64,000 nucleotides of DNA, taken from the NCBI GenBank assembly GCA_964406575.1, contig CAYOSH010000013.1:1-64000 (forward strand). Direction: 5' to 3'. The translations under genes were made by a program, and so were the position numbers. Positions 1 to 8,391 of the stretch are shown piece by piece (position 1 is the first letter of the stretch; each line of letters starts with the position of its first letter). The DNA comes from WTAW01 sp964406575 (GTDB lineage Bacteria > Acidobacteriota > Aminicenantia > Aminicenantales > Aminicenantaceae). The notes under the pieces were generated by a model that was not told the origin of the DNA, made no database searches, and saw only the letters and a list, made by a program, of their open reading frames with translations.

Positions 1-91
1 TAACAGAGTCATGGACCACTGTCCCCCATTCGGGGATTCAGATCCACCGGCCCATCGACTCGCCAACAAGCTAAAGTGAAGAGGATACACA

Positions 92-502
92 ATGATATTT
101 AAAAAATTCGAAACAGAGATGACCGTCAGGCCATCTGAGATCGATTACAACGGGCATGTGCATCAGTCCGTCTATTTGGATTACCTATTGTTCGCAAGGG
201 TCGACCAGATGCAGCGATGTTACAAAATGCCTATCGAGGAGTTTTTCAAACGGGGATTGTCCTGGGCGACCAAATCCCTGTCCATCGAATACAAAAAGCC
301 CCTTTATTTGAGTGAGCCCTTTATCGTCAGGACCTGGGTAAGCGCTATCGGAAAGAAAAGTGTGAGGGTCGGCTTCCAGATTTTGAAAAAACCGACAGAG
401 GTAATTGCAGCAGCAGGTGACTCAACCTATGTTCTTGTGGATGCAAGGACAGGAAAGCCTGTCGCCATCCCTGAGGACATTAAGCAAAAATACTCTCTCT
501 AG
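92..502 (+). CDS. Acyl-CoA/acyl-ACP thioesterase, hotdog fold (4HBT/YbgC-FadM type)
   Basis: This is a 136-residue single-domain hotdog protein that probably hydrolyses acyl-CoA or acyl-ACP thioesters in the cytoplasm. Residues 17-23 read IDYNGHV, the usual 4HBT motif with the catalytic Asp (D18) at the start of the long central helix. The following NxxYxDYLLFARVD-like helix and the strand around residues 63-82 (SIEYKKPLYL) are also typical. The length is normal for the family. A Shine-Dalgarno-like GAGGA lies just before the ATG. It stands alone, with a minus-strand gene downstream, so the acyl substrate cannot be inferred from context. The first 91 bases of the window show no gene. Confidence 0.8.
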   Translation: MIFKKFETEMTVRPSEIDYNGHVHQSVYLDYLLFARVDQMQRCYKMPIEEFFKRGLSWATKSLSIEYKKPLYLSEPFIVRTWVSAIGKKSVRVGFQILKKPTEVIAAAGDSTYVLVDARTGKPVAIPEDIKQKYSL

Positions 503-535
503 CCTGAATTATCCAGGTTAACACTGGACATAAAA

Positions 536-1828
536 TTAACGGGAGACTCTTATCTTTTTAGTCTTTGTTGAGTTGGACTCTTTTGAGTCTTTGTCTGTTT
601 TCGCTGTTTTTTTCGTGTCTTTCTTTTTGGTTTTTTCTGCGGCTTTCTTTTCTGTTTTTTTTGCCTCTGGCTTGATTTCTTTGGCCTTTTTAGCCTCTTT
701 TTCGTGTCTTTGTTCGATCAAAGTTCTCTCTGTTTTGTGTTTTTGTTCCACCTCGACGAGCTTATTTTCGTATTCCTTTTCCAATTCCTCTTTTTCCCTT
801 GCTGTCTTGGCCTTTTCAGCCTGTTCTTCCTTACTTCTCGTGATGCGTTTCATTTCTTCCTTCTGGCTTTCTTCCAGACGTTTCATCTCACGACTCTGCT
901 CTTCCTTCACGCGCGATTCAAGGGTTTGAGAGGAATCCTCGGTCGCCTTGAGTATCCTGGATCTGGCCACCTCTTCCTTGGCCTCATCTCTGCTGAGAAC
1001 GATCCTCGGTTCCACTCTATCATTCTCTCGGATTGAAGGTCTATAGATTTCTATCTCCCCGCTCCGGACCTTGACTGAACCAGGCTGGCGCATATCCATA
1101 AGTGCATACTTAGATACCGTCGTCTGCGTCAATCGACTGACCGTGTCCACATCGATACCCTCATTCACGATCACCCGGTTACGATCCAAGATATTGACCT
1201 TGCTGATTGTGGTCCTGACGATCGTCGCATTCCTTTCTACGGGAAGGACATAGTTATAGATTCCGGTTTGTAAGAAATAACGCCCATCGACAAACACCCA
1301 GAATGTATCTGGAATGGGGTATGGCAGACTCATGACTCCCACTCCAAACACAAACTCTACATCGGGTGGCAGGGACGCCCAACCGATATAGGCGCCTCCG
1401 TTCCGCCATGTTACCCAAGCCGGAGCCCAAACATAACCGGGCACCCAATACCATCCCAGGGATATATCCCAACCCCAACGGCCGTAATGGAATGGCGCCC
1501 AGCCCCATTCATAGTTGGAAATCCATGTCCAGCCATGACTGGTCCAGACCCAATGGCCGTATGTATAGGGACGCCAACCGTATCCGGTTGCGTAGGGTAT
1601 CCAGACATAACCATAGGGAGAATTGTCGATCCACGCGCCATAGGGCGCCAGATAATCATAAAAATAGGATGTATCCATACGCGAGGGATATTCCTGATAA
1701 TCTTCTTCATAATATCCCTGGTCCCTTGGTGGGGGGTAACCCTCATCCGGATACGGGACATAATAGATGCACCCCGCAGCTAGGATAAGCCCAAACACTA
1801 TCGATAGCCTAAGAAGATGTTTTTTCAT
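536..1828 (-). CDS. Tyr/Trp-rich lipoprotein with DUF6600-like repeats and charged C-terminal coiled coil
   Basis: This predicted lipoprotein has 430 residues. The N-terminus is a lipoprotein signal ending in LAAG-C20. Residues about 50-185 hold repeated segments rich in Tyr, Trp, Gly and Pro (for example GYVWIPYATGYGWRPY), the pattern of DUF6600-type envelope proteins. Residues about 275-430 are almost entirely Lys, Glu, Arg and Gln and should form a long coiled coil ending in a basic tail. A GGAGGAG site sits 7 bases before the ATG. The role is unknown; an envelope structural or stress function is my guess. The low-complexity tail makes several long antisense frames, which I treat as shadows. 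Confidence 0.75.
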   Translation of the reverse strand: MKKHLLRLSIVFGLILAAGCIYYVPYPDEGYPPPRDQGYYEEDYQEYPSRMDTSYFYDYLAPYGAWIDNSPYGYVWIPYATGYGWRPYTYGHWVWTSHGWTWISNYEWGWAPFHYGRWGWDISLGWYWVPGYVWAPAWVTWRNGGAYIGWASLPPDVEFVFGVGVMSLPYPIPDTFWVFVDGRYFLQTGIYNYVLPVERNATIVRTTISKVNILDRNRVIVNEGIDVDTVSRLTQTTVSKYALMDMRQPGSVKVRSGEIEIYRPSIRENDRVEPRIVLSRDEAKEEVARSRILKATEDSSQTLESRVKEEQSREMKRLEESQKEEMKRITRSKEEQAEKAKTAREKEELEKEYENKLVEVEQKHKTERTLIEQRHEKEAKKAKEIKPEAKKTEKKAAEKTKKKDTKKTAKTDKDSKESNSTKTKKIRVSR

Positions 1829-1997
1829 TTTCTTTCTCCTCCACCTGACTCATCAGCAAAAAATATGCCAAATAAACCCAGGATGATTTCAGGCATAGTT
1901 AAATCTGCCTATGTTTCCAATACAGGTCAATTGTCCTCATCTTAGCATTTTTTTGCAAGCTTGGAGTGATGATGGGACAGTTTCAAAGCTTCACCTA

Positions 1998-2477
1998 TCA
2001 CGAATTTGGAATGGAAGATTTATAGCCAGACTGTTTCCCAGTCATCTTATCGATGCGGATACGCACAATACAGACAGAATTGAGGCATGCTTCGGTGAAT
2101 ATGTACTCTCTGGAAGAATAATGAAACATGATCGTGTCCAAGGCCTCTTTTTTTTCTTCAAGACTGTTCACGAATTCAGCCTTACCGAAACCCATAACGC
2201 TTCGGTATCTGACGGACCAGTCACAGGCATTTTCTGCCTGGATGATTTCTTGGTTCACATCCATTTGGAAACATACTTTTGGATTCTTCTTGATTATTTC
2301 GATCTTTCGCCCTTCTTGAGCTGAATGAAAGTAGAGGAATCCATCTTTATAACCATAGTTCACAGGAAAAACATAGGATTGGCCATCGTCACACAACCCG
2401 ATCCGGCAAGTCTGAGCTTTTCTTATGATCTCGACGATCTCTTTTCTATCGCTGATCTCTTTTTCTTTTCTTCTCAA
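1998..2477 (-). CDS. Pyridoxamine 5'-phosphate oxidase-family flavoprotein (NimA-like)
   Basis: This 159-residue protein has the split-barrel FMN-binding fold of the PPOx/NimA family. Visible features are the N-terminal helix (KEIVEIIRKAQTCRIGLCDDG), the strand pair FPVNYGYKDGFLYFHSA typical of NimA-like proteins, and VCFQMDVNQE followed by a WSVRYRSVMGFGKAEF strand. Such proteins bind FMN or heme and reduce nitro or quinone compounds; the true substrate is usually unknown. The frame opens at a TTG with GGAG eight bases upstream, and no in-frame ATG fits better. It lies 170 bases upstream of the lipoprotein gene on the same strand. No operon partner suggests a substrate. Confidence 0.75.
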   Translation of the reverse strand: MRRKEKEISDRKEIVEIIRKAQTCRIGLCDDGQSYVFPVNYGYKDGFLYFHSAQEGRKIEIIKKNPKVCFQMDVNQEIIQAENACDWSVRYRSVMGFGKAEFVNSLEEKKEALDTIMFHYSSREYIFTEACLNSVCIVRIRIDKMTGKQSGYKSSIPNS

Positions 2478-2560
2478 TCCTGTCGCTCCATATCAACCTT
2501 AAGACTCATTCTGAAAATTTGCATTTTCGCAATTTTGCCTGATTTTTTTCAACATACGCT

Positions 2561-2605
2561 GTAGGGTCCGTTCCCCGAAAGGACCGTTTGGGAAACGTTC
2601 CCTAC
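2561..2605. repeat. Imperfect 45-base palindrome in the intergenic region
   Basis: The stretch begins GTAGGG and ends CCCTAC. Its two halves are imperfect reverse complements, so it would fold as one long hairpin. It contains the perfect 13-base palindrome-like unit CGTTTGGGAAACG (2585-2597). The reverse complement of that unit, CGTTTCCCAAACG, appears 80 bases on at 2665-2677. A related piece is at 15723-15741. It resembles a REP-like dispersed palindromic element. It lies between the PPOx gene and the ornithine aminotransferase gene. Confidence 0.6.
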
Positions 2606-2702
2606 ATTGTGCGGTTTCCCTTTGTAGTTTAGGGGCCGCTCCTCGAGCGAAGCGATGCAGAACTCGTTTCCCAAACGAACAGCCAGGAGTCAACGGTATG
2701 AA

Positions 2703-3908
2703 CTAATCTAGTTCCTTGAAAACCTTTTTAACTCGTTTGAAAGCCCAGTTCAAGTCCTTCTGTTTAATGAGCAGAGGTGGCGAAAACCGGATGACATTTG
2801 TGTGCGTATCCTTGCAGAGCATGCCTTCTTCCTTTAGCGCCTCACAATATCGCCTCGCACCGCCAGCTTCGGGTTTCAATGCAATACCCATGAGTAAGCC
2901 CTTGCCTCTGACTTCCTTGATATGTCTACTCTTGATGCTTTTGAGCTTTTTGAGAAAATACTCCCCCTGCTCGGCAGAATTTGTGATCAGATCCTCTTCT
3001 TGAAGGACTCGGATAGACTCTCGGGCAACAGCACAGGCCAATGGATTGGCACCGAAAGTGGAGCCATGTGTCCCCGGAGTTAACACATCGAGAACATCCC
3101 TCCTGGATAACACGGCTGAGATGGCATAACACCCTCCACCAAGCGATTTCCCAATTGTGAGGATATCAGGTTTAACGGATTCGTATTCATATGTAAAAAG
3201 CTTGCCTGTTCTTCCGAGACCGGTTTGGATTTCATCGGCAATGAACAACACATTATTCTCTTCACAAATCTTTTTGGTTTCCCGCATATACCCCTCGGGG
3301 GGGACGACGATGCCCCCTTCTGCCTGGATGGGTTCCATCAAAAATGCTGCTGTGTTTGGGGTAATGGCCTTTTCCAAAGCCTCGGAATCACCATAGAGAA
3401 TCTCGACGAATCCTGGGGTAAAGGGACCGAAATCATTCTTATATAAAGCATCTGAGGAAAAGCCGACGATCGTGATGGTTCGGCCATGAAAATTATTCGA
3501 ACAGACAATCACCTCAGCCTTATCTTTGGGGATTCCTTTTTTTTTGTATCCCCACATCCTTGCAGCTTTGAGGGCCGTTTCCACAGCTTCTGCCCCCGAG
3601 TTCATGGCCAGGACCATCTCATAATCCGTCAGATCGCAGATCTCTTTAGTAAAAAGAGGCCACTGGTCATTCCGAAAAGCTCGAGAAGTAATGGTGAGTT
3701 GTTTCGCCTGATCTATCAATGCCTTGACTATACGTGGATGACAATGCCCCATGTTGACCGATGAATAGGCACTTAAAAAATCGAGATATTTATTCCCCTC
3801 GACATCCCAGACCCAGATTCCCCTGCCTTTTTGGATGACCACGTCTATAGGATCATAATTGCGAGCACCGTATATACTCTCCACATCGATCAGAAACTTG
3901 CTGTCCAT
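2703..3908 (-). CDS. rocD: Ornithine--oxo-acid aminotransferase
   Basis: This class-III PLP aminotransferase has 401 residues, the normal length. It moves the delta-amino group of ornithine to 2-oxoglutarate, giving glutamate semialdehyde. The N-terminal FLSAYSSVNMGHCHPRI block, the SGAEAVETALKAAR helix (104-117), NNFHGRT (138-143), DEIQTGLGRTG (225-235) and the PLP lysine in TIGKSLGGG (K254) all fit ornithine aminotransferases rather than acetylornithine aminotransferases, with SNNFHGRT being notable. A GGGAG site precedes the ATG by about 10 bases. It lies upstream of and divergent from the amidinotransferase/ornithine carbamoyltransferase block, so it could drain the ornithine made there. 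The 225 bases downstream hold the palindromic repeats. Confidence 0.9.
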   Translation of the reverse strand: MDSKFLIDVESIYGARNYDPIDVVIQKGRGIWVWDVEGNKYLDFLSAYSSVNMGHCHPRIVKALIDQAKQLTITSRAFRNDQWPLFTKEICDLTDYEMVLAMNSGAEAVETALKAARMWGYKKKGIPKDKAEVIVCSNNFHGRTITIVGFSSDALYKNDFGPFTPGFVEILYGDSEALEKAITPNTAAFLMEPIQAEGGIVVPPEGYMRETKKICEENNVLFIADEIQTGLGRTGKLFTYEYESVKPDILTIGKSLGGGCYAISAVLSRRDVLDVLTPGTHGSTFGANPLACAVARESIRVLQEEDLITNSAEQGEYFLKKLKSIKSRHIKEVRGKGLLMGIALKPEAGGARRYCEALKEEGMLCKDTHTNVIRFSPPLLIKQKDLNWAFKRVKKVFKELD

Positions 3909-3992
3909 ATTTTTTTATCTCCCTTTTCTAACTTCGAACATTCAAAAAAAGTCAAAGCTCTATTGATGTGGATAATTCAGGTGAATTATTCA

Positions 3993-4084
<92 letters not shown>

Positions 4085-4596
4085 GATAGCCTTAAAATAT
4101 CGAATACAAATGCAAGAATTTTTAAATTACCAGAAAAATGAGTGCGGGTCAATCAAACAACTTACTTCATTATAATCAAAAACTTATCTCGGTTTTAATT
4201 TCATCTTGACTTTAGAGTTCAAATTGTATTTAATAGTATTTTTAATATCATTATTTATGAACTTTATTAGCATTTTTCTTACAATATGAGCTTAATTCAT
4301 AAGAATTTCTTTAATAATGATCTATAAAAAATTTTATTCTTTTTTTTTGAGTGTGCTCTGGAATTGATCCATGGATTCGGTTGAGAAAATTGCAAAAAAA
4401 AAGGCCGTTGTCGCTCTTGGAGGCAACTCCTTGCTCAAGAAAGAGGAGAAAGGAACAACAGAATAGCAGGAGCACAGAGGTCAAATAAGGACAGGAAATG
4501 CAATTTCAAGGATGCATACAGTGTTTTAAAAATACAAAAACACAAAAATTATTCATAAATATCATTAAATATTAAGGAAAAAAGGAGAAGATCACG
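4085..4596. other. 512-base AT-rich intergenic region holding a carbamate kinase stub
   Basis: Between the tRNA and the amidinotransferase the sequence is strongly AT-rich (about 4140-4360, many A/T runs) with no long frame. The only recognisable content is the carbamate kinase 5' stub at 4371-4466, listed separately. The amidinotransferase promoter probably lies in the last 130 bases. I see no clear riboswitch. Confidence 0.6.
4371..4466 (+). pseudogene. arcC: Carbamate kinase, 5' remnant only
   Basis: The frame from the ATG at 4371 encodes 31 residues and stops at TAG 4464-4466. It contains KKAVVALGGNSLL followed by KGTTE. This is the nucleotide-binding N-terminus of carbamate kinase (family motif VVALGGNAL, then KGTxEEQ). 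After the TAG the same frame continues with about 20 codons of degraded text, then a TAA, and nothing else of the roughly 310-residue enzyme is present. The stub lies directly before amidinotransferase, GTPase and ornithine carbamoyltransferase genes, where a carbamate kinase would be expected. I read it as the remains of a formerly complete catabolic operon. Confidence 0.65.
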
Positions 4597-5757
4597 ATGG
4601 CAAAAATGGTGAATTCCTGGAATGAATGGGATCCTCTGAAACGTGTGATTGTCGGAAAACCAGAGGGCACCAATATCCCTGCGCCGGAACCCGCATGGTG
4701 GTACGACCGGCCCGAAGGCGGGTATCCACTCGGTTCGTTCGGACCTTTTCCGCAGGAGATGTACGACAAGGCCAACGAGCAGATGGAATATTTTGTGAAA
4801 ACCATGGAGAAGCGGGGGATCGTGGTAGACAGAGTTGAGCTTCATCCTTCACTGCTCGATCGGAGACCAGTCTCCACACCGGATTGGACCCAGCTGAACC
4901 AGCACGGAGTCAACAATGTCCGGGATGTGTTTCTACCCGTGGGAAACGAGATCATGGAGGCCACGACTTGCCGCCGTTCGCGGTGGTATGAGTATCTGAA
5001 CCTGCGGCCGATCTTTGAGCGTTACTTCGAAGAAGATCCGGAGTTCTTGCATACAGCCGCACCCAAGCCGCGGTTGACGGACGAGTCCTATGTGAAGAAT
5101 TTCTACTACTATTTATTCAATGTCTGGACCGATGAAGAGAAATTGAAAAGAGTGCGCAACTGGGAGTATCAACTCACAGAAAAGGAAGCTCTTTGGGATG
5201 CGGCGGATGCGGCTCGCTGCGGGAAGGACATTTTCTGGCAAGGTTCCTGTGTAACCAACAGAAAAGGGATGGATTGGCTGAAGCGTTACTTCGGATCTAA
5301 GGGAATCCGCATTCACACCGTGTTGTTCGACAACAACTTTCACCCCTGGCACATCGACGTGAACATGCTGCCGCTCCGTCCAGGGCTTGCTGTTTACAAT
5401 CCGGAATGGTACCCGATCACAGAGGAGTTCAAGAAGCTGATGGCCATGAACGACTGGGAACTCATTCCCGCGGCAAAGCCGGTCTATGTCCATAAAAACC
5501 TGTGTTATTTGACTGGATTGTACGAGAGCCGATCATGGATCTCGATGAACACCTTCTCTCTGGGACCGAACACAGTCTGTGTCGAATCGCACGAGACAGC
5601 CTACTGCGAGCAGTTGGACAAGCTTGGATTTGAAGTCCTTGCTATTCCGTATGAAGCTGTCATCCCATTCGGTGGCGCGCTCCACTGCACAACACTCGAT
5701 GTGCATCGAGAGGGAACCTGCAAGGATTACTTCCCGAAACAGATCCCGGGTTATTGA
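4597..5757 (+). CDS. Glycine amidinotransferase-like enzyme (AGAT/StrB family)
   Basis: This is a 386-residue full-length member of the guanidino-group-modifying superfamily. The catalytic triad of arginine:glycine amidinotransferase is visible: D204 in DAADAARCGKD, H252 in HPWHIDVNMLPLRPG, and nucleophile C364 in GGALHCTTLDVHREG. The spacing matches AGAT (48 residues between Asp and His). Such enzymes move the amidino group of arginine to an acceptor amine through a Cys adduct and release ornithine. An AAGGAG site precedes the ATG. Downstream are a GTPase and ornithine carbamoyltransferase; upstream is a carbamate kinase stub. It therefore stands where arginine deiminase would stand in an arc operon. 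The acceptor (glycine, lysine, water or other) cannot be read from sequence. A 48-codon relic of a close homologue lies at 24741-24887. Confidence 0.85.
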   Translation: MAKMVNSWNEWDPLKRVIVGKPEGTNIPAPEPAWWYDRPEGGYPLGSFGPFPQEMYDKANEQMEYFVKTMEKRGIVVDRVELHPSLLDRRPVSTPDWTQLNQHGVNNVRDVFLPVGNEIMEATTCRRSRWYEYLNLRPIFERYFEEDPEFLHTAAPKPRLTDESYVKNFYYYLFNVWTDEEKLKRVRNWEYQLTEKEALWDAADAARCGKDIFWQGSCVTNRKGMDWLKRYFGSKGIRIHTVLFDNNFHPWHIDVNMLPLRPGLAVYNPEWYPITEEFKKLMAMNDWELIPAAKPVYVHKNLCYLTGLYESRSWISMNTFSLGPNTVCVESHETAYCEQLDKLGFEVLAIPYEAVIPFGGALHCTTLDVHREGTCKDYFPKQIPGY

Positions 5758-5843
5758 CACGATTTCCCAACAAGGATAATTTTACAATTTTGTTTTGACA
5801 CAGAAATAAAATCAATCCCTGGAATGGATCTTTTCTCTGCGAT

Positions 5844-5906
5844 CGCAGGATAGCTCAGATGGGAAATGAGCGCCCTGTGAACAAGGGGAAGAGACCTATT
5901 CCTGGG
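5844..5906 (+). other. tRNA-like element lacking a normal T arm
   Basis: The stretch shows an acceptor-like pairing (CGCAGGA with TCCTGGG, 6 of 7 pairs), TA, a perfect D stem GCTC/GAGC with a GG-containing loop, and a hairpin CCCT/AGGG closing the loop GTGAACA, in which GAA occupies the anticodon position. No GGTTCGAATCC-type T arm follows. It is probably a degenerate tRNA or a tRNA-derived leader, placed between the amidinotransferase and the GTPase gene. I do not call it a functional tRNA. Confidence 0.3.
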
Positions 5907-5978
5907 TTTTTGACTTGACAGCCAGCCAGTGAAAGGCTAATAATCGGGTAAAAATAAAAAAATAAAGGAGCACTATTC

Positions 5979-7283
5979 ATGAAAAAAGTCATTATAATGG
6001 GTGCCGCAGGGCGTGATTTCCACAATTTCAACACAAATTTCCGCGATAATTCCGAATATAAGGTTGTCGCCTTTACGGCCACTCAAATCCCCAATATTGA
6101 AGGCAGGGTCTACCCGCCTGAGCTCGCCGGCAGTCTATACCCTGAGGGGATACCCATCGAAGACGAATCCGAACTTGAGGCCTTGATAAACACGTATGGA
6201 GTCAACGAAGTTGTGTTTTCCTACAGCGACGTTCCCTATAACTATGTCATGAGCCGGTCATCCATAGTCAACAATGCGGGCGCTTCTTTCCGGCTTATGG
6301 GATTGGCGGAGACGTGGATAGAATCGAGCAAGCCCGTTGTCGCCATCTGTGCTGTCAGAACAGGCAGCGGCAAGAGCCAGACGACACGGCGTGTTGCGGA
6401 GATCCTTATTGGCCAGGGGAAAAAAGTTGTCGCCGTCCGGCATCCGATGCCATACGGCGATCTCGTCAAACAACGTGTTCAGAGGTTTGCCACGCTTGCC
6501 GACCTTGACCTCCATGAGTGCACCATCGAGGAGCGCGAGGAGTACGAACCCCATATCGAGCGAGGCGTCATTGTTTTTGCAGGCGTCGATTACGAGGCGA
6601 TCCTCAGAGAAGCAGAAAAAGAAGCGGATGTTGTCCTCTGGGATGGCGGCAATAACGACTTCTCCTTTTATAAGCCGGATATCTATATTACCGTGCTCGA
6701 CCCCCATCGCCCCGGACACGAAACAAGCTATTATCCCGGTGAGGTCAACCTGCGCGCCGCGGATGTTCTGATCGTCAACAAAGTGGACTCTGCGGACCCA
6801 GCCAATGTCGAAAAAGTGATTGCGACTGCACAGCGGATTAATCCAAGGGCAACGATAATAAAAGCAGAATCGCCGCTGACTGTGGAAGGCCCCTCTTTGA
6901 TCAAGGGCAAAAGAGTACTCGTCGTGGAAGATGGCCCTACGCTCACCCACGGCGAGATGAAATACGGAGCCGGCGTTGTCGCCGGTCAGAGGTATGGAGC
7001 GGCTGAATTCGTCGACCCTAGACCCTATGTCGTGGGAACGATCGCTGAGACCTTTAAAAAATATCCGGATATCGGCATTTTGCTGCCGGCAATGGGATAT
7101 GGCGACCAGCAAGTCAAAGACCTGGAAGCAACGATCAACGCAACTCCTTGTGATTCTGTCATTATCGGCACCCCGATCGACTTGAGAAGAATCTGCAACA
7201 TTCAGCATCCATCCACACGCGTCATGTACGACCTGAAAGAGATCGGTGAACCAACGCTCGTCGATGTCTTAAAGAAACTCTGA
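5979..7283 (+). CDS. COG2403-type predicted GTPase (cyclic 2,3-diphosphoglycerate synthase-like)
   Basis: This 434-residue cytoplasmic protein belongs to the family often labelled cyclic 2,3-diphosphoglycerate synthetase. Residues 1-110 form a Rossmann-like domain beginning KKVIIMGAAGRDFHNFN. A P-loop follows at about 125-133 (AVRTGSGKSQT), with the typical VRTGSGKSQTTR text of this family. Later landmarks are WDGGNNDFSFYKPD, DPHRPGHE, a VNKVDSA nucleotide-specificity motif and IGTPIDLRR near the C-terminus. AAAGGAG precedes the ATG. The next gene starts only 7 bases after its stop, so it is very likely co-transcribed with ornithine carbamoyltransferase. That linkage argues for a role in carbamoyl-phosphate/ornithine metabolism rather than diphosphoglycerate synthesis. 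The true reaction is unknown to me. Confidence 0.8.
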   Translation: MKKVIIMGAAGRDFHNFNTNFRDNSEYKVVAFTATQIPNIEGRVYPPELAGSLYPEGIPIEDESELEALINTYGVNEVVFSYSDVPYNYVMSRSSIVNNAGASFRLMGLAETWIESSKPVVAICAVRTGSGKSQTTRRVAEILIGQGKKVVAVRHPMPYGDLVKQRVQRFATLADLDLHECTIEEREEYEPHIERGVIVFAGVDYEAILREAEKEADVVLWDGGNNDFSFYKPDIYITVLDPHRPGHETSYYPGEVNLRAADVLIVNKVDSADPANVEKVIATAQRINPRATIIKAESPLTVEGPSLIKGKRVLVVEDGPTLTHGEMKYGAGVVAGQRYGAAEFVDPRPYVVGTIAETFKKYPDIGILLPAMGYGDQQVKDLEATINATPCDSVIIGTPIDLRRICNIQHPSTRVMYDLKEIGEPTLVDVLKKL

Positions 7284-7290
7284 GAACTCA

Positions 7291-8292
7291 ATGGCATACA
7301 ACCTGAGGAACCGGAGTTTTTTGAAGCTTTTGGACTTCACACCCGGAGAAATCCGATTTTTACTGGACCTCTCGATTGACCTGAAAAAGGCAAAATATAC
7401 GGGGACAGAACAACCTCATCTGACCGGAAAAAACATCGCTCTCATTTTTGAAAAAGCCTCAACACGAACACGATGTGCTTTTGAAACCGCAGCCTTCGAT
7501 CAAGGCGCAAATGTGACCTACCTCGGTCCCACAGGCTCTCAAATCGGTGCTAAAGAATCCATGAAAGACACAGCGAGGGTGTTGGGCCGGATGTACGATG
7601 GCATTGAATACCGTGGTTTTGGTCAAGACAGAGTGGAGAAGCTCGCAAAATATGCGAATGTCCCTGTCTGGAACGGCCTGACCAATGAATTTCACCCGAC
7701 TCAAGTCATGGCCGATCTTATGACGATGATGGAACAATCCAACAAACCTTTGGGCGAAGTGACGTTTGCCTATCTTGGCGATGCACGAAACAACATGGGC
7801 AACTCACTGCTCATAGGTGCTGCAAAAATGGGCATGGATTACCGTTCTGTCGCTCCAAAAAACTTACAACCTGATAAGAATCTCATCGAAGAGGCCAAAA
7901 AAATCGCTCGGGAAACAGGTGCCAGGATCGCTATCACTGACGATATGGAAGCCGGCGTAACAGGCTGCGATTTTCTCTGTACGGATGTCTGGGTCTCGAT
8001 GGGGGAACCAGAGACAGTCTGGGAAGAACGGATCGAATTGCTTAAATCCTATCAAGTGAACACAAAGACTATGGAAAAAACAGGCAATCCCCGAGTCAAA
8101 TTCATGCACTGTTTGCCCGCCTTCCATAACCGTGAGACCAGCATCGGAGAAGACATCTACCAGAAGTTTGGGCTAGAGGCCATGGAAGTGGCAGAGGATG
8201 TGTTCGAATCGGAAGCCTCGATCGTTTTTGATGAAGCGGAAAATCGCGTGCATACGATCAAAGCGATAATGGTTGCCACTCTGGGCAACTAA
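7291..8292 (+). CDS. Ornithine carbamoyltransferase (probably catabolic type)
   Basis: This 333-residue enzyme interconverts citrulline plus phosphate and ornithine plus carbamoyl phosphate. Motifs present are the carbamoyl-phosphate site STRTR (57-61), HPTQ (135-138), the SMG loop in DVWVSMGEP (232-240) with ornithine-binding Asp, and HCLPAFH (273-279). The length and the GSQIGAKESMKDTARVLGRMYDGIEYRGF segment fit the ArcB/E. coli ArgF-ArgI branch. It starts 7 bases after the GTPase stop and ends the plus-strand run. No argininosuccinate synthase or lyase is nearby, which favours a catabolic job, but direction cannot be proved from sequence. Confidence 0.9.
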   Translation: MAYNLRNRSFLKLLDFTPGEIRFLLDLSIDLKKAKYTGTEQPHLTGKNIALIFEKASTRTRCAFETAAFDQGANVTYLGPTGSQIGAKESMKDTARVLGRMYDGIEYRGFGQDRVEKLAKYANVPVWNGLTNEFHPTQVMADLMTMMEQSNKPLGEVTFAYLGDARNNMGNSLLIGAAKMGMDYRSVAPKNLQPDKNLIEEAKKIARETGARIAITDDMEAGVTGCDFLCTDVWVSMGEPETVWEERIELLKSYQVNTKTMEKTGNPRVKFMHCLPAFHNRETSIGEDIYQKFGLEAMEVAEDVFESEASIVFDEAENRVHTIKAIMVATLGN

Positions 8293-8391
8293 TTCTCCAA
8301 GCTATTCACAATAATAGTGTCTTTAAGGAGCAGCCGTAGATCCACTTATCTTGAGCTCCACATTCACTTTTCTCATGGTATCATATCTTAT

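Noticed and set aside
573..1788. Several long plus-strand frames opposite the lipoprotein gene
   Set aside because: They are antisense shadows of the Lys/Glu- and Tyr/Trp-rich coding sequence, with Phe/Ser-rich text and no ribosome sites.
6258..7208. 316-codon minus-strand frame inside the GTPase gene
   Set aside because: It overlaps fully with a well-supported gene, has no family resemblance and no start signal.
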